In this document: positions 45,673-58,474 of the stretch, piece after piece
Layout: every line of letters starts with the position of its first letter
Numbering within the stretch: the first letter of the stretch is position 1
Assembly (NCBI GenBank): GCA_019916065.1
Contig: CM034238.1
Location: forward strand, 30,367,246 to 30,431,245
Origin: Vitellaria paradoxa
Taxonomy: Eukaryota; Streptophyta; Magnoliopsida; Ericales; Sapotaceae
Direction: 5' to 3'
Length of the DNA stretch: 64,000 nucleotides
Notes under the pieces: model-generated
Database searches by the model: none
The model's input: only the letters and a program-made list of their open reading frames with translations
What the model was told of the DNA's origin: nothing
Program-made: the position numbers and the translations under genes

Positions 45673-46769
45673 ACTTTTCCAGCACACATTCAGAATAGAG
45701 TTCAAGTTGTAATTTTACCCTTATACCCTTGTATTGTGTATCACTATAAATGGACAAATTTTTGATTTATTAGGGTTCGAAACCCTACGTAAGCTTTAGA
45801 CTTTGTTTTTTCTTTCGTGTTTTCAGAGAGTTTTACATTTACACTACATACTTAGGGTTAGGATTTTGATTCTGCTTTGGGTTGTTCAATTGTTGTTATC
45901 ATCCTTGCATCAAGAGTACTTTGTAAGTTACATTCGTTACTTCGTTTTGATTAAAAGTTTTCTTTATTTTCTCTGTCGTCGTTCTTTGTTTTCATTTCAT
46001 AGTACTTCAGATCCATTACTTGTGTTAGATTTATTTTTAAAATTGCTTAAACTTAATTTGACTTGCTTCGTTTTTGTGTTTGATTGCATAATGAAAATGA
46101 TTTTCTTTTCGAAAGGCTTTGTTAACGCTTTTTCAATGCTAGGCTGGGGTTTTTCATGGTTTTAACCTAGGAATGTAATGAAATCAAAGGAGTTGAATTC
46201 GGATAGTTGAACTGAGATTTGTTTATCAACTTTTGAATAAAAAAAAAAGTAAGGACCATAATTCTAGATTACTTTTCGAAAACGAATCACCCATGATAAA
46301 ATTGAACTTCAGTTACAATCGTGTAAATCAAAGGTCAATTCCATGTCCCGGTGACTTCGAACATGATTTCAAAACTCTATAATAGCGATTCCCTTGCGAA
46401 AAGAGTTTTCTAACGTTGAATCCTCCGACCTAATATTACAGGTGTAAGAATTAGGTTGCGTTAAATACATATCCGAATTCAGCCCTTCGAGGACATTACA
46501 GGATTAGGTTAAAGCTAAGTGTTTTACTTTACATAGTTCGTTTAAGTTCAATTCGTGTAGTTTGTTAAAGTTTACATCTTTGTGTTTTCATTTTTCGTTT
46601 AAATTGTGTCTTCAATTTTCAAACCATCATTACAAATTCCTATTTGAAAACTCCAAAAATATTTTCATCTTTTCTTTTTAAGATTTTCGCAAGTGTGTCC
46701 AAAACCAAGTTTTCCAAAGATTTAGTCATACCCTTACTCCCTGTGGAAGATGACCTAGGACTCACCTAG

Positions 46770-48663
46770 TGCTTGTCGTTCCACAATGTGGATTTACACC
46801 CCAAGTGCAAGGTGGTCCGATGTAGAAATTTAAATTTAAACGGTGAAGTACCGGTCGTACCCACAGGGAGAGGCGTAGTAAACTCAGAATTCTTCTTCTC
46901 TTGATTAGTAGGTGTCACACAAGAAAAATTCAAGAAAATTGGTTTGAGTTTGAAAATCTAGGCATTTTGTCAAACACCTAAGAAGTGGCATTAAATCTAA
47001 ATTGAAATTATCAAAGAAATTTTGATTAAACTAAAACAACTATAAAAAATGACTTGGATCAAACCGATTCAAGTAGCGATTTCTATGGATTTTCAAGGAG
47101 AACAATGACTAATTAATTTGGTTAAACATCAAGTTCACTTGGTTGTTGTTCTTGATCAAACACTTAGAATGCAATAATCCATATGGATTACATGAGAGTT
47201 CTAGGAGGCAATCCACATACAAAATCCTTAAGATTGGGCATGAAAATTCCACCAAGCCACTTACATATAATGAATATAGAATATACAATCAAGAGTTAAT
47301 CTAGTAACATCAACTAGTGGTTTCAAAGAATCCAAACAAACTAATCATCATTCAATAAATCCAATTGAAATTGAAAATTAAAGCACAATTAAGAACAATG
47401 ATTGAAAGATTTGGTAACAACACATAGTTCATGTAATTGAAAACCTAAATCAAACACTTAGAATGCATAACCTATAAAGAGTACATATAAGTTCTATATT
47501 AGCAATCCACATACAATTTCTCAAAGAAGTGCATGAGAATTCTAATTAGCAACTCACATATAATCTATATAAGCTATATAAACAAGGCTAGATCTAGAGT
47601 TAACAACTAACAATTTCAATAGATTCAAACATTTCAACCATCATTCATAAAGAATTTCAAGAAGATGTAAACATTGAAAAGCAAAATACCTTGAAAATCC
47701 TCATACATCATATACTATCCTTGATTTGGATCCAAGTAAGAGAGCTAATCACACATAATGAAAGTGGAAATATATGAAAATGAAACAATTCTATTCATAA
47801 GCTTAAAATTCTAATACAAAAATTCAAAGAAAATGAAGCTTGATCCACTTTCTCTCTCTAAAACTGTCTCTTTACAAAAGGAAATCTGAAAAATTGAACT
47901 ATACGTAAATCTCCCCTCTCTAGACGACCTCACTCGTATATATAGAATATAAAATAAGAAAGTACATATTTGCCCCTTTTTCCAAAAGTTGAATTTCAGG
48001 ATCCTCGCATTGCAGGTTGGTTTGAACATGTGTTTGAACAAACTGATTGGTTCGAACAAGGGTTCGAACCAAGTTCTGGGACTTAGTCAAATTTCATTCT
48101 AGTTGGACCTTGCACAGCCTCTGTTGTTCTAACCAGTGTTTGAACCAAGGTTGGTTCGAACAAAGGTTCTAACCAAAATTCTGGGACTTAGAAAATTTTC
48201 ATCTCTTGATGCTTGTCATCTTTCTATTGATCGGACCAAGGTTTAAACAAGGATTGGTTCGAACCAAGGTTCGAACCAAAATTCCATACTTAGAAAAATT
48301 TTAAGCTTCTGATGCTTTTTACCCTTCTGTTGATTGAACCAAAGTTCAAACAACCTATGGTTTGAACATTGGTTCGAACCACTTTTTCCAACACTTAGCC
48401 AAATTCTGTTGCATCTTTCTTTGGTGTGCCTTCTGTGGTTAGAACATTGGTTTGAACAACAGTTGATTCAAACATATGTTTGAACCATTTTCTTGATTTC
48501 TTCCAATTTAGTCCAACTTCATCCATTTTAGTCCCAAACACCTGCAAATCACAAAGAATCCTCGTGAATGCATTTAAAAGTATTTTCTCATCTTTTTAAA
48601 ATATAAATTTACCCAACAAACCACAAATTAAGGTTAATGATTGTACTTTTCATAGTACAATCA
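46770..48663 (-). mobile_element. Solo LTR F
   Basis: 1,894 bp, minus strand TGATTGTACTATG...GACAAGCA, in E. Flanks CCTAG (46765-46769) and CCCAG (48664-48668), a duplication with one change; joining the flanks gives the same phrase as the D LTR end. It has a GGTTCGAACC-type repeat field (48000-48490). An upstream duplicated block (CAAACACTTAGAATGC at about 47157 and 47453) recalls phrases of the B and G LTRs. Confidence 0.88.
48000..48490 (-). repeat. Tandem field of GGTTCGAACC-type palindromes in F
   Basis: Four diverged units of about 110-120 bp, each with paired (G/T)GTTCGAACC sequences followed by a CTTAG..AAATTT phrase. It lies 170-660 bp from the LTR start, the same zone in which the other LTRs carry their own palindromes. 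Confidence 0.75.
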
Positions 48664-48734
48664 CCCAGACTAAACTCAACCGACCTCTTATACTTGAGAG
48701 TGAGCCATTACCGATTTAGAGAGCGGTCAATAGG

Positions 48735-50309
48735 CACTTGAATGTAGTAACCCATAAGGACCATTTTCGCCTCCCATTCTTAGACCAAGTGCTTGAGAAA
48801 GTAGCAGGGAAGTCTTTCTATTGCTTTCTTGATGGGTACTCGAGTTATAATCAGGTTGAGATAGCACTTGAGGACCAAGAGAAAACTGCTTTTCACATGC
48901 CTGTTTGGTACTTTTGCGTATAGACGCATGCCATTTAGGTTATGCAACGCACTTGTGACTTTTCAAAGTTATGTGATGAGTATTTTTAGTGACATGGTTG
49001 AGCGGTTCTTGAAGGTGCTCATGGATGATTTCTCTGCCTATGGAGATACATTTGTTGAGTGCTTGACCAACCTTGAGAAGGTGCTAGTACAATGTGAGGA
49101 GAGTAATTTGGTGCCAAACTGGGAAAGTGCCATTTCATGGTACAATAGGGGATTGCTTTGGGGCATATAGTGTCATGTCATGGGATTGTGGTAGACAAAG
49201 CAAAAGTGGAAATCATTCAAAACGTACCTACCCCTTGATGTGTGAAGGATGTGTGATCATTCCTTGGACATGCCGAGTTCTACCGGTGATCCATTTAGTC
49301 CTTTAGCTCTCTTGCCCGGCCCCTATGCTCACTGTTGTCCAAGGATGTTCTATTTGAGTGGACAACATCATGCCAAGAGGCATTCGACCGACTTAAACAA
49401 TTGCTCACCACTGCTCATATTATCCAAAGCTCGAATTAGTCCCTACCATTTGAGCTTATGTGTGACGCTAGTGATTTTGCAGTCTTAGGGCAAAGGAAAT
49501 AGAGGAGACCCTATGTTATTTACTACGATAGCAAGACTCTAAATGAAGCTCAAATTAATTATACCACCACTGAAAAAGAGCTTCTAGCGATAGTTTTTAC
49601 CTTAGACAAGTTTAGGTCATATTTGGTAGGATCTTATATTACGGCGTTTACGGACTATGCGGCCTTGAAATATCTTCTTTCCAAGTAAGAGGCCAAACCC
49701 AGTCTAATTAGATGGATGCTACTCCTTCAAGAGTTTGATTTAGAAATCAAGGATAACAAAGAAGTAGAGAATGTGGTAGCTAACCATTTGTCTAGATTAC
49801 CTTAGCATGTGTCCAACTCTGATGACCTACCAAGTAATGGGCATTTTTCTAATGAGCACATCATGCATGTTAGCACCAATCCTCTGGTCCAGTCTCTGTG
49901 GTATGTAGACATTGCCAATTTCTTAGTGACTGGCCAAGTGCCTTCCCACTAGACAAAGGTTGATAGAGGTAAGCTTTTACACAATGTGCATTATTTCTTC
50001 TGGGATGAGCCTTACCTTTACAAGTATTGTCCAGACCAAATTGTGAGAAGATGCATTACTGACCATGAGATTCATAGTGTCATTGAGTTTTGTCACACTT
50101 TAGCTTGTGGAGGCCACTTCTCTTCAAAGAAAACCACCGCTAAGATTCTTTAAAGTGGATTTTATTGGCCTTCCATATTTAAAGATGTGCAAAACTATTG
50201 CTTGAGATGTGACCGTTGCCAACGCTTAGGAGCCCTATCAAAGCGTAATGAGATGCCCCAACATCCTATCATCATTTTAGAAATCTTTGATTGTTAGGGG
50301 ATAGATTTT
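48735..50309 (+). pseudogene. Element D RT (rest), RNase H and integrase start, broken
   Basis: Resumes after E with HKDHFRLPFLDQVLEKV and FLDGYSSYNQ; frame change near 48890; GTFAYRRMPF and catalytic LMDDFSAYG (48868-49170); broken RNase H (TTEKELLAI near 49570 and [15 protein letters not shown] near 49760); integrase zinc finger [14 protein letters not shown] ... [13 protein letters not shown] (50090-50240). At least five stops. Confidence 0.85.
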
Positions 50310-51191
50310 ATGGGCCTATTCCCTAAGTCGTTTGGTTTTGAGTATATCTTGGTGGCCATAGACTATGTGTCCAAATGGGTAGAGGCCATTGCTATTTGCA
50401 CCAATGACCACCGAGTAGTGGTCAAGTTCCTAAAAGAACACATCTTCTCTTGTTTTGGGATGCCACGAGCAATCATTAGTGATGAAGGGAAACATTTTTG
50501 CAATCCGCCGGTTGGTATGCTAATGCGAAAATATGGTGTGACGCATAAAGTGGGAACTACTTATCACCTACAAAATAGTGGCCAAGTTGAATTGGCAAGT
50601 AGGGAGATAAAGGGTATTCTTGAAAAGATCGTCAATCCCACTCATAAGGATTGGTCTTTGAGATTGGTCGATGCATTGTGGGCGTACTGGACGGCTTATA
50701 AAACTATCTTGGGTATGTCTCCCTATCGCCTTGTATTTAGCAAGGCTTGCCACCTACCTATTGAAATGGAACATAGAAAGTATTGGGCAATCCGGCAATT
50801 TAATGAGAGTTTAGATGAGGCTGGCATTCTTAGAAAGCTTCAATTGAATGAACTTGATGAATTAAGGAATGATGTTTTCGAGAATGCGAAGATTGCCAAG
50901 GCAAAGATGAAGGATTTGCACGATAAGCACATTCTTAGAAAATCCTTCCACGTTAGCCAGAAAGTTCTCTTATATAACCCAAGGTTACATCTTTTCCCCG
51001 GGAAGCTTAGGTCTAAGTGGTTGGGTCCTTTTGTCATCACCGCAATTTCGAAACATGGTGTATGTGAGGTGTACAATCCTTGCAATGACACCACTTTTAA
51101 AGTGAATGGCCATCGTCTCAAGCCATACTTAGAGAACTTTGTCGCTGAGATTGAGACATGGGACCTATCGGACCCTCCCCCATTTGATTAG
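50310..51191 (+). pseudogene. Element D integrase core and C-terminal domain (open for 293 aa)
   Basis: The longest open piece of D pol. Preceding in-frame GIDFMG gives the first catalytic aspartate, ISDEGKHFCN the second, and VELASREIKGI the glutamate. C-terminal part [20 protein letters not shown] and KWLGPFVITAISKHG, ending SDPPPFD. A stop just upstream (TTTGATTGTTAG at about 50286-50297) separates it from the zinc finger. No chromodomain, as usual for Athila. Confidence 0.9.
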
Positions 51192-52251
51192 AGAGCTTGC
51201 ACGACATGTTGTATAACATTAGAGTAGGAGTTTACATTTCTTTTATTCATCTTTTTCTAGGCTTAGTTTAGGCTTAGGTGTATAGTGTCTTATCCTTTCT
51301 TGGTTTTCGAGTTGTTCGTGTTTAAGGGTGTTTAGTATGGTTTATTTCCATTTGAGGAAAGTTTGGGGCCTGAACATTAGAGTGCCAATCCTAACCAAGT
51401 GAGTATTAGCTTTGATGTCGAGGCATGTGCGCCTGAGGCATGTGCACCCGAGAAATCTAAGTTGTGTGCACTCGACTCTTGTGCGCCCACCTGCTACCCC
51501 CTCGGGTGCCCAAGGTTGGTCACATGATCATCTAATTGAGTCACGTGAGTTGAAGTGTTAGGGGGTTCAATATAAGTGTTTTACCCATCCATTCTACTTT
51601 CCTCTTTACTTATTCAGCTAAGTTAAAAGTCCAAGGCGTGAGAGCTTCCTTTCTTGACCAAAATCACCATTTCACCAAGGCAAACTTCCTTCTCTTTACT
51701 CTAATAGCATTTCTTCAACATTGTGAAATCTAGAGAAGCATTTTCAGCCATGGGACTTGTGGAAGTGTGGATGTGAGCACAAGGGTTTGAAAGTCTCTCA
51801 CAAAGGTAAAGTGAAAACACTCATCTGTGGTTTTGTTTGATGATTTTGAGCTAGATTTGTGGTGTTATTCTGGTTAAGTGAGTGGCTTTAGGTTATTCCT
51901 TGAAATTTGTTCCTAGTTGTAGCTCTCTTTTCCTTTATGCACACCACCTGTTTGATAGAATGTGTGTGAGCGTTGGGAATTGAGGTAGAGGTGGATTGAA
52001 GTACATTGGTGTGCATTTGAAGTTAAGGCATTGTCTGAGGAGATTTGGCCTTTTGGGCATTGTTGCTTGAGTAGAATATTGAGGAGTTGAAAGTGTGCAC
52101 TCCAAGTGTTTGAAAAATTGCTTCTGAGAGAATTGAAGGATTTGTGGGGCATATTGTACGTGGTAGTGGGGAGCATTGCAGTGTTTCTCCATTTTGGTGA
52201 GCATATTTCAATCTTGTCCTATTCACGTAGCACTTGTGGGTAGCAACCATT
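51192..52251 (+). promoter_or_regulatory. Element D spacer between integrase and third ORF, with LTR-like motif cluster
   Basis: No gene. At 51423-51516 a run of GTGCGCC, GTGCACCC, GTGCGCCCAC and CGGGTGCCCAAGG resembles the decayed GGGCGCCC cluster of the D LTR. It is followed at 51571-51577 by TATAAGT in CAATATAAGTG and, about 680 bp later, by the third-ORF start. Confidence 0.6.
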
Positions 52252-54964
52252 ATGGGCCATTCCTCAAGCAAACACAAAACACAACTTTCTCTTACTTCAT
52301 CGGTAGAAGATAGTGATTATGTGCCCGATGAGGAGCAAGAATTAGAAAAGGCCGAAGATGAGGAAGTTGAAGAACAATTGGGTGATGAAGAGGCTAACAA
52401 TTAACATGAAGAAGAGGATGAGGGTGAAAAAGATGACCTAGATTATGACCCTCATAGGTTCATTGGCAAGGACGCCCAGGATTTGTTTGACTCGTATTGG
52501 AGTAAATGGGTTGTACTTTGTGAGAGGGGCATTAATTTGAATCATTTTAGTGAGGAACCAGCCAATTTCAAGATGATTATGAATACCAAGGGCTGGTCTA
52601 CTGCCGTGGCTTTTAGAGCCATTGCCGATCCTACCCTCATCAGAGAGTTTTATGCTAATGCATCATTAAAGGAGGATGAGAAATCGAGGTAGGTGTTCAT
52701 TACTTCCTTGGTGTGGGGCCAGCTAATTACAATACGCCGATGAAGCATTAGGGTTGCTCTCGACATCCCAAGGGTCTGCAAGCCCAGATATCCTTATCCT
52801 AGTGAGCATGAGTCTCCATTCCCAGTGCTAGCACACCATTTATTCGAGGGAGAAACACATTCATGGGGGGTTAGAAGACAGTTTCCAAAGAACCAATTGA
52901 GTGGTAAGTTTAGAATTCTCCATGAGCTTATTTGTTCTCAGATCTTACCCTTCTCCAATGATGATTTTGTAAGCCCAAATAGAGCTAGGTTGATGTATGC
53001 CATGACTGCCGGTGTCTCCATTGATTTAGCCTCTTTGATGATGCATGCACTTACAGTTAGATTGCAACAGACTCGGGTCCTAATAGTTTTCCATTTGCTG
53101 GGTTGCTTTTGAAAATGTTAGAGAAGCATCAAGTGGCTATTGAAGCTAATTTTAGGACAGTCTAGTCATTGGCAATGCTGTCTAGCTCCACGTGTGCATG
53201 TAGTTTAGCTCAGTCTCAGCATCAGAGCACTTCTACAGCTACATCTTCTACTACGATACCGGCTCATCCTCCTGTGGTCCTGCTTGTTCTTGTTTAATTA
53301 CCTCACTCCAAGATAAAAGCTCAAATGAAAATTCAGATTATAAATTCAAATTTAAAGAAAATGTTAAGTGAGGTAAATCAAGACAAGTTTTCCCCCAAAT
53401 GCAAGGTGTGGTTGAAGCACAAAATAACTGGTAAGTCCCAGGTCATTTCCACAGGGATCTAGGGAGTAATGAAGTGAATGACTCTAATGGAGATTAATTT
53501 GGCAAAACACAACTCACAGAAAAATGTAAAATAGAAAATTAAAATCTGATTTGGTTGGTTGATGATTTTGAATAACTTTCCAAAAGCAAAGTGAATTTAA
53601 ACTAAAAGATTAAGTGATAAAAAAGGTTGAGCAAGGCAAGTTTAATACCAATCCGAATGAATTTCAAGTGCCAAGAGTTTATAAATTACCAAATCAATTT
53701 GTACTAATTTTTGAGAAAATTAATTTCAATTGAAACAAACCATGGATTAAACACTCAATGTGCATAACCTATTTTAAGGACAATAGGAGTTCTAATTCTA
53801 GCAACCCACATACAACAATGTCATGAGAGTTCTAAGTTAAGCAACACCTATGAACTCATCAATAGGATATACAAAGTTGGATTAATCGGGTCTTGAATCA
53901 ATGAGTTCTAAGACGCCCAGCTGCAAATTGACTTGATACTATAAGAACTCAAAGTAAATTCATGAAGTTCGGCCACTTGAGATTCATTGGAAGGGCATTA
54001 CCCTTGCCTTGGCTCAAGAAATCTTAGCCGAGCATGTTAAAAAGAAGAAAAACAGAAGTGAAAATCTGATTCGAAGACATTACCATCTGAAATTGAAAGT
54101 TTAATGGATTTAGACTTGAAAATCTGATTACAGAAATTGGAATGAATTCAAAGTGTAAATCTCAAAAACTCTAATGCCGAATTGAAATTCCAATGTAAAA
54201 CTATGAACTCTCAATGAATTTCTCTCCAAAACTCTCTCTACGAAATCTGAATCTCTTCCCCAAAAATGTTCTCCGTTTTTCGTCGCGTGGGTCTCACTCC
54301 ACTTCTCTCTTCTTTCTCTCTCGTCCCTTCCTCTCTCCTCTAACCGAATGTTGTCCTCATGATGGCTTCTTCTCTCTCCTATATCTTTTTTTCCTGATTT
54401 GCCCTCCCTGGATTGCAGGTTACATCACATGGGGAAGTTGGGGTCACATGGAATTCGTTGCTGTGAAGAAGCTTATATTCGAATACAGTAAAACCATATT
54501 CGAATATGATCCTCTGCTACAGAAATTTCCAGAATAGTAATTCTGATCTCTTTGCATTGATTTCAACTGAATTTTCTTCTTCTTCTGAAATAGCTTCAAT
54601 CCTTTGATGTGTTGTGCAGCATGCTTTCTTCTCAACATCCTCAATGTAGCTTAATTTCTTGTTTTTGTGATGGAAATCAACACATATTCCACTTTGGAGA
54701 TATGGAGATGAAATCTGCACAAAACATAGATTTTATATCTTTTTATGATGTGTACAAGTGTAATTTGAATGTATAAATATGTAACAATTGATGTCCAATC
54801 AGGTCCCTACTCTGCGTGCTAATATCCATGCCTTGGGGGCACGTTTGAGTGCTATTGAGATGAAGTAGCGTGCGTAGCATGGCATCTTAGAGTCCATTCT
54901 TGCTGCTATTCGCTCACCACCACCACCTGTTCGTGGCTCTTCATCACCACCGGAGGAGGATTAG
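52252..54964 (+). pseudogene. Third ORF of element D, broken and interrupted by G
   Basis: Starts MGHSSSKHKTQLSL, acidic stretch (DEEQELEKAEDEEVEE) with a stop near 52402, then RFIGKDAQDLFDSYWSKWVVLCERGINL and LIREFYANASLKEDE, stop at 52690-52692, LAHHLFEGETHSWG, NRARLMYAMTAGVSIDLAS and a frame change near 53080. After G the frame ends with a coiled coil (LRANIHALGARLSAIEM) and a Pro/Ser-rich tail at 54964. LCERGI and the tail are shared with B. Confidence 0.8.
53281..54801 (-). mobile_element. Solo LTR G (B family relative)
   Basis: 1,521 bp in the D third ORF, perfect duplication GGTCC (53276-53280, 54802-54806). Minus strand starts TGATTGGACATC and ends CAAGAACAAGCA, collinear with the B LTR, including the TTTTGTGCAG site 84-86 bp from the start and a TATTCGAATA pair (54476-54485, 54497-54506). 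Diverged from B, so a related but different insertion family. Confidence 0.92.
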
Positions 54965-57223
54965 GATTTATCATTGCTGATCTCATTTTCTTGCTACTTA
55001 TCGTTGCCTTAGAGTTGGTTTTGTCAGTTTAGGTCTGATTTTAAAAGACATTCCTTATGTATGACCTAAAACTGAATGTTATGATGATGTTATTGTGGGT
55101 TCTGTTGAACTTTCTGGATGATGTTTGAAGGATCTACCCTGCTCTTTTCTTTATTTAAAAAAAAAGAAAAAAAAATTCTTTAACTCTTTCATCTTTGCTA
55201 TTTTCATTTTATTTGTTACTACAGATCTCCAGGTAATATCCATCCTTTTAACTTTTGTTTCTACATTATGCTCTTCCCACTCCTTGTTGTTCGAAGTGTT
55301 GTAGAGGCTAGGTTGGGGGGGTGTTTTGTAATACTTGCAGAGGATATTTTTTTTTTTTTGAGTGCATGCTTGGCTGATGTGTTATTGTTATTGCTCTTTC
55401 TGCTCCTCATCATGCTCACTATGGCACACTATAGAACCACATTTGCTTCATGGTTCCCACATTGAGGACAATGTTGAGTTTAGGTTGGGGGGTAGAGTTC
55501 GCATGACAACTTGACTTTTAGTTAAAAAAAATTTAAAAATTTTTGAGCATATTAGAGCTAAAATGTATGATCTTAGCACATTTGTACCTTGCATATTGGC
55601 CCTTTGTGGTTTGGTTGATTATGCCCTTAAGTGAGAGAGTGATGGTGATTCGTGTTCAAGTCGTAATAGGAAACTTAGCTTGAATTGAGTGTGTTACGAC
55701 CTTGTGCACTTTTTGTTGAGACAACCGTAGAGAAGAGTTGTATGTACTTAGGAGTGGATTTTGTTAACATTGGTTACTTGAGCATTCTTGGACTAGGTGG
55801 AGGCTTATACCCTTTAATGGTGAGCTTTTGACCCTATTGTTCTTTTCTTGAGGGGTTGCACATGATCACAACTCTTTTACTCTTCACTTTGAATTTCAAT
55901 GCACCAATTGCATCTCACACACTTGCATGAGTTTCACTTGGCATATTATGAGCTGTTGCAAGCTTTGAACATGATGCTAGGCCCTCTTTGCTATCTTTGG
56001 GCCTCTTTGTCTTTTTTTGATAAAAAATTACTCTAGGAACCAACTTGAAACCTTTTAATAAAGTGTGTGATACATTTCTTTGATATATTTCTTTTCTTGG
56101 TTCCCACCTCATATATTATCCCTTAACCTTATTCACACACTTTAAGCCTTACCGTCACATGTCTTGGGTTGTAAAAGTGCGTCAACATTAATGATGTGAA
56201 TGGGGTTTGGAAATGGAAACTTTTGAGAGTATATTGAGAGGAAATATGGGGTGGAGAATTCAATTGATATATATTTCATTATTTCAAATAATAAAAAAAG
56301 AAAAAAATTCTCATTCTTTTTGTTTATGAAATTGTGGGACTTGTACATTGTTTGCTATATTTGAAATTGTCCTAAGAGGAGTATTTAGTAGGAATAAGCT
56401 TCTTGTTAGGATTCTTGTTGGGGTTTGGAAAAGGAATTGGGTAATTTGGGATTTGTGTGCACTAGAACACAGTAACCTAAGACATGTGCTTTGAATTCCA
56501 TATCTTCTATTGAAAGCCTTTACCCATGGCCAAGCTATAACCAAAACAACAACCTAGTGGATTCTAAGCAAGCAACTCTTATCTTGTGCATGTAGTGGTC
56601 CTGTGTAAGTTGTGGTGTGATCTTTTGCACATGCATTGGAACATGGTTACGAGCTGTTCACTCGAACTTTAATTCAGTTCACTCATTCATTTGTGGGGTT
56701 ATGTGCAATTAGGACAGCATCATATGCTAATAGGTGTGTGTGAACCCGCGATGAGTGAATTCTTTCTTATAAGTGGTATCTGGTGAGTTTTGAAGTCAAA
56801 ACCTAGCTCCGTTTATGCTCTTGCAACCTTGTGGAATGAATGAAACAACTTTGTACACATGTTCTTCTTACATTGGTAGTCCATACATTTATGCTTAGCA
56901 CTAGGGAATTATATATGATATTTGAATTTTGTGACTTGTTAGGCTTGAGGTTAATTCATTTTTGATCTTAATAACTTTTTGACATCTTGAGACCAAACCA
57001 TAGATGTTTGTGGGTAGCTTTACTGCAAACCGTCACGAGACCTTGCTCGTCCACTAGGGGGAAACTAGGGGTTTAAAGGGCTTGCCTCATGCACAAAGTG
57101 TGGCTATATGTCTCCTACGAAAATGGACCTTCTTTTTGGTTAGAATTAGTAGTTTTTCGTTTTCATTTGAATAATAAGGATTTGCTTGGTATATGTTCAT
57201 TTTTCTTCAATCATAATTCTTTC
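54965..57223 (+). other. Element D 3' untranslated region with two purine tracts
   Basis: 2.3 kb homologous to the C 3' region. Purine tract 1 at 55309-55322; hairpin CATTGAGGACAATG at 55460-55473 and purine tract 2 at 55481-55493. A short open frame ending AHYRTTFASWFPH (to 55465) corresponds to the small hydrophobic ORF of C. No other gene seen. Confidence 0.85.
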
Positions 57224-57259
57224 CATTCCTAGGACTAGTAATGTCTAGGTTGGGGGGTG
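57224..57259 (+). promoter_or_regulatory. Element D polypurine tract with decayed hairpin
   Basis: TAGGTTGGGGGGT at 57246-57258, one base before the 3' LTR. The upstream hairpin is degraded (CCTAGGACTAGTAATG) compared with C. Confidence 0.88.
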
Positions 57260-58474
57260 TGATTGCATGCAATCATTGCCATTTTTAGCTTCATTTCACA
57301 CTTTTTTTGTGAACATTTTATTAAGTGAACTACACTTTTATCTTATTTTGATTATTTCTATGGTTCTTGTATGTTTTGTAGGACAATGGAGAAACATAAC
57401 TCAAGGAAGTCAAGTTAGGAGCCTAAATTTGCAATTCAAGATCGAACTAGCCATCCTTGGGCGCATGGCTGAGTAAAGGATGGGTGCTTACCGAGGCTAG
57501 ATGTTACAAGAGTTGGCTTGGAGAGCACCTTGGGCACACACACCTTGGGCGCACAAGGCTTGGGCGCCCGACTGCACAAGACCTTGGGCACCCACTGAGA
57601 GTGGATTTTTAGCAGTTGGTTCAGGACTTTCATCGAACGTGTGGAGAGTGTAGTGGCTTGGGCGCCCGTGGCATACTTCTAGCAAATGTTTGACATTAAA
57701 TTTGAACTGTGAATTTACGTATATACCCCTGAGTTATGTAAGCCTATAAATAGGGTAAATTCTGAGGTATTGGATACTTTTTTTGCACCTAAGTCTAGCT
57801 GTTTCGTCTTGTTTGGATTGACAGAAGAGTTCACTTCATCTTCGCATAAGGGTTTATCTTGTAAGCAACAATTTTCATTAATTTTAATCCAAAGTTCATT
57901 ATTTCTTATTTTATATTCTTTGTTTTCACTTTGTAACAATTCACTTTCGCTCTTTTGTTATTGGTTTAGTTTCGGAAGTGCTTTAGAGTATTTCAAAGTA
58001 CTTCACTTTAGCTTTTTCTTACACAATGAAGATCTTTTTCTTTTCGCAAAGCCTTTTTTGCACTTTTACAATGCTAGGCTAGAGTTTTTCTTGGTTTTAA
58101 CTTAGAAATGTAATGAAATCGAAGGAGATGAATTCAGGCATTATGAACTGAACTTTGTTATCATCTTTTGATTAAAAACGTGAGGATTGTAGTTCTAGGT
58201 TAACATTCGAAAATGAATCACCTGTGATAAAGTTGAACTTCAGTTACAGTAGTGCGAACCGAGAGTCAATTCCATGTCCCATGATTTCAAACTTGATTTC
58301 AAAACCCTAGAATAGTGATTTCCTTACAGAAAGGTTTTCTAACGCTAAATCTTCCAACCTAATATTACATGTGTGGATATTAGGTTGCGTTAACCACTTA
58401 TCCGAATTCATCCCTTTCAGGACATTACAGGAATAAGTTAAAGCCAAGTGTTTCAATTCAAGTAGTTCGTTTAA
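57260..58474 (+). repeat. Element D 3' LTR, truncated
   Basis: Matches 40306 to about 41543, then stops at AGTTCGTTTAA; the last 266 bp are missing. TATA box at 57745-57752. Internal length differences exist around the GGGCGCCC cluster. Confidence 0.92.

Larger units (their letters stand above)
45192..48729 (+). mobile_element. Solo LTR E (related to C and D LTRs), interrupted by solo LTR F
   Basis: TGATTGAGCACAT...GAGAGCGGTCA with duplication ATAGG at 45187-45191 and 48730-48734. About 1,639 bp without F. It has the C/D LTR layout: CAG at 45311-45313, GGGCGCCC-type cluster 45405-45672, TATA box 45745-45751, a single CCCGGTGA unit near 46345, and the end phrase CAACCGACCTCTT. No internal region remains, so the rest of the element was probably lost by LTR-LTR recombination. 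Confidence 0.92.
40306..58474 (+). mobile_element. Element D: Athila-type LTR retrotransposon, interrupted by E/F and G, 3' end truncated
   Basis: 5' LTR 40306-41809, primer site, gag-pol (42029-51191, split by E), third ORF (52252-54964, split by G), 2.3-kb 3' region, polypurine tract and a 3' LTR that stops at 58474, about 266 bp short of the 5' LTR end. No duplication can be found because the right boundary is deleted into H gag. Gag and polymerase are closest to element A; LTR layout is closest to C and E. Confidence 0.93.

Noticed and set aside
45192..46769. E as a second full-length element
   Set aside because: No primer site, coding region or second LTR; the flanks are a single LTR with a perfect duplication, so it is a solo LTR.
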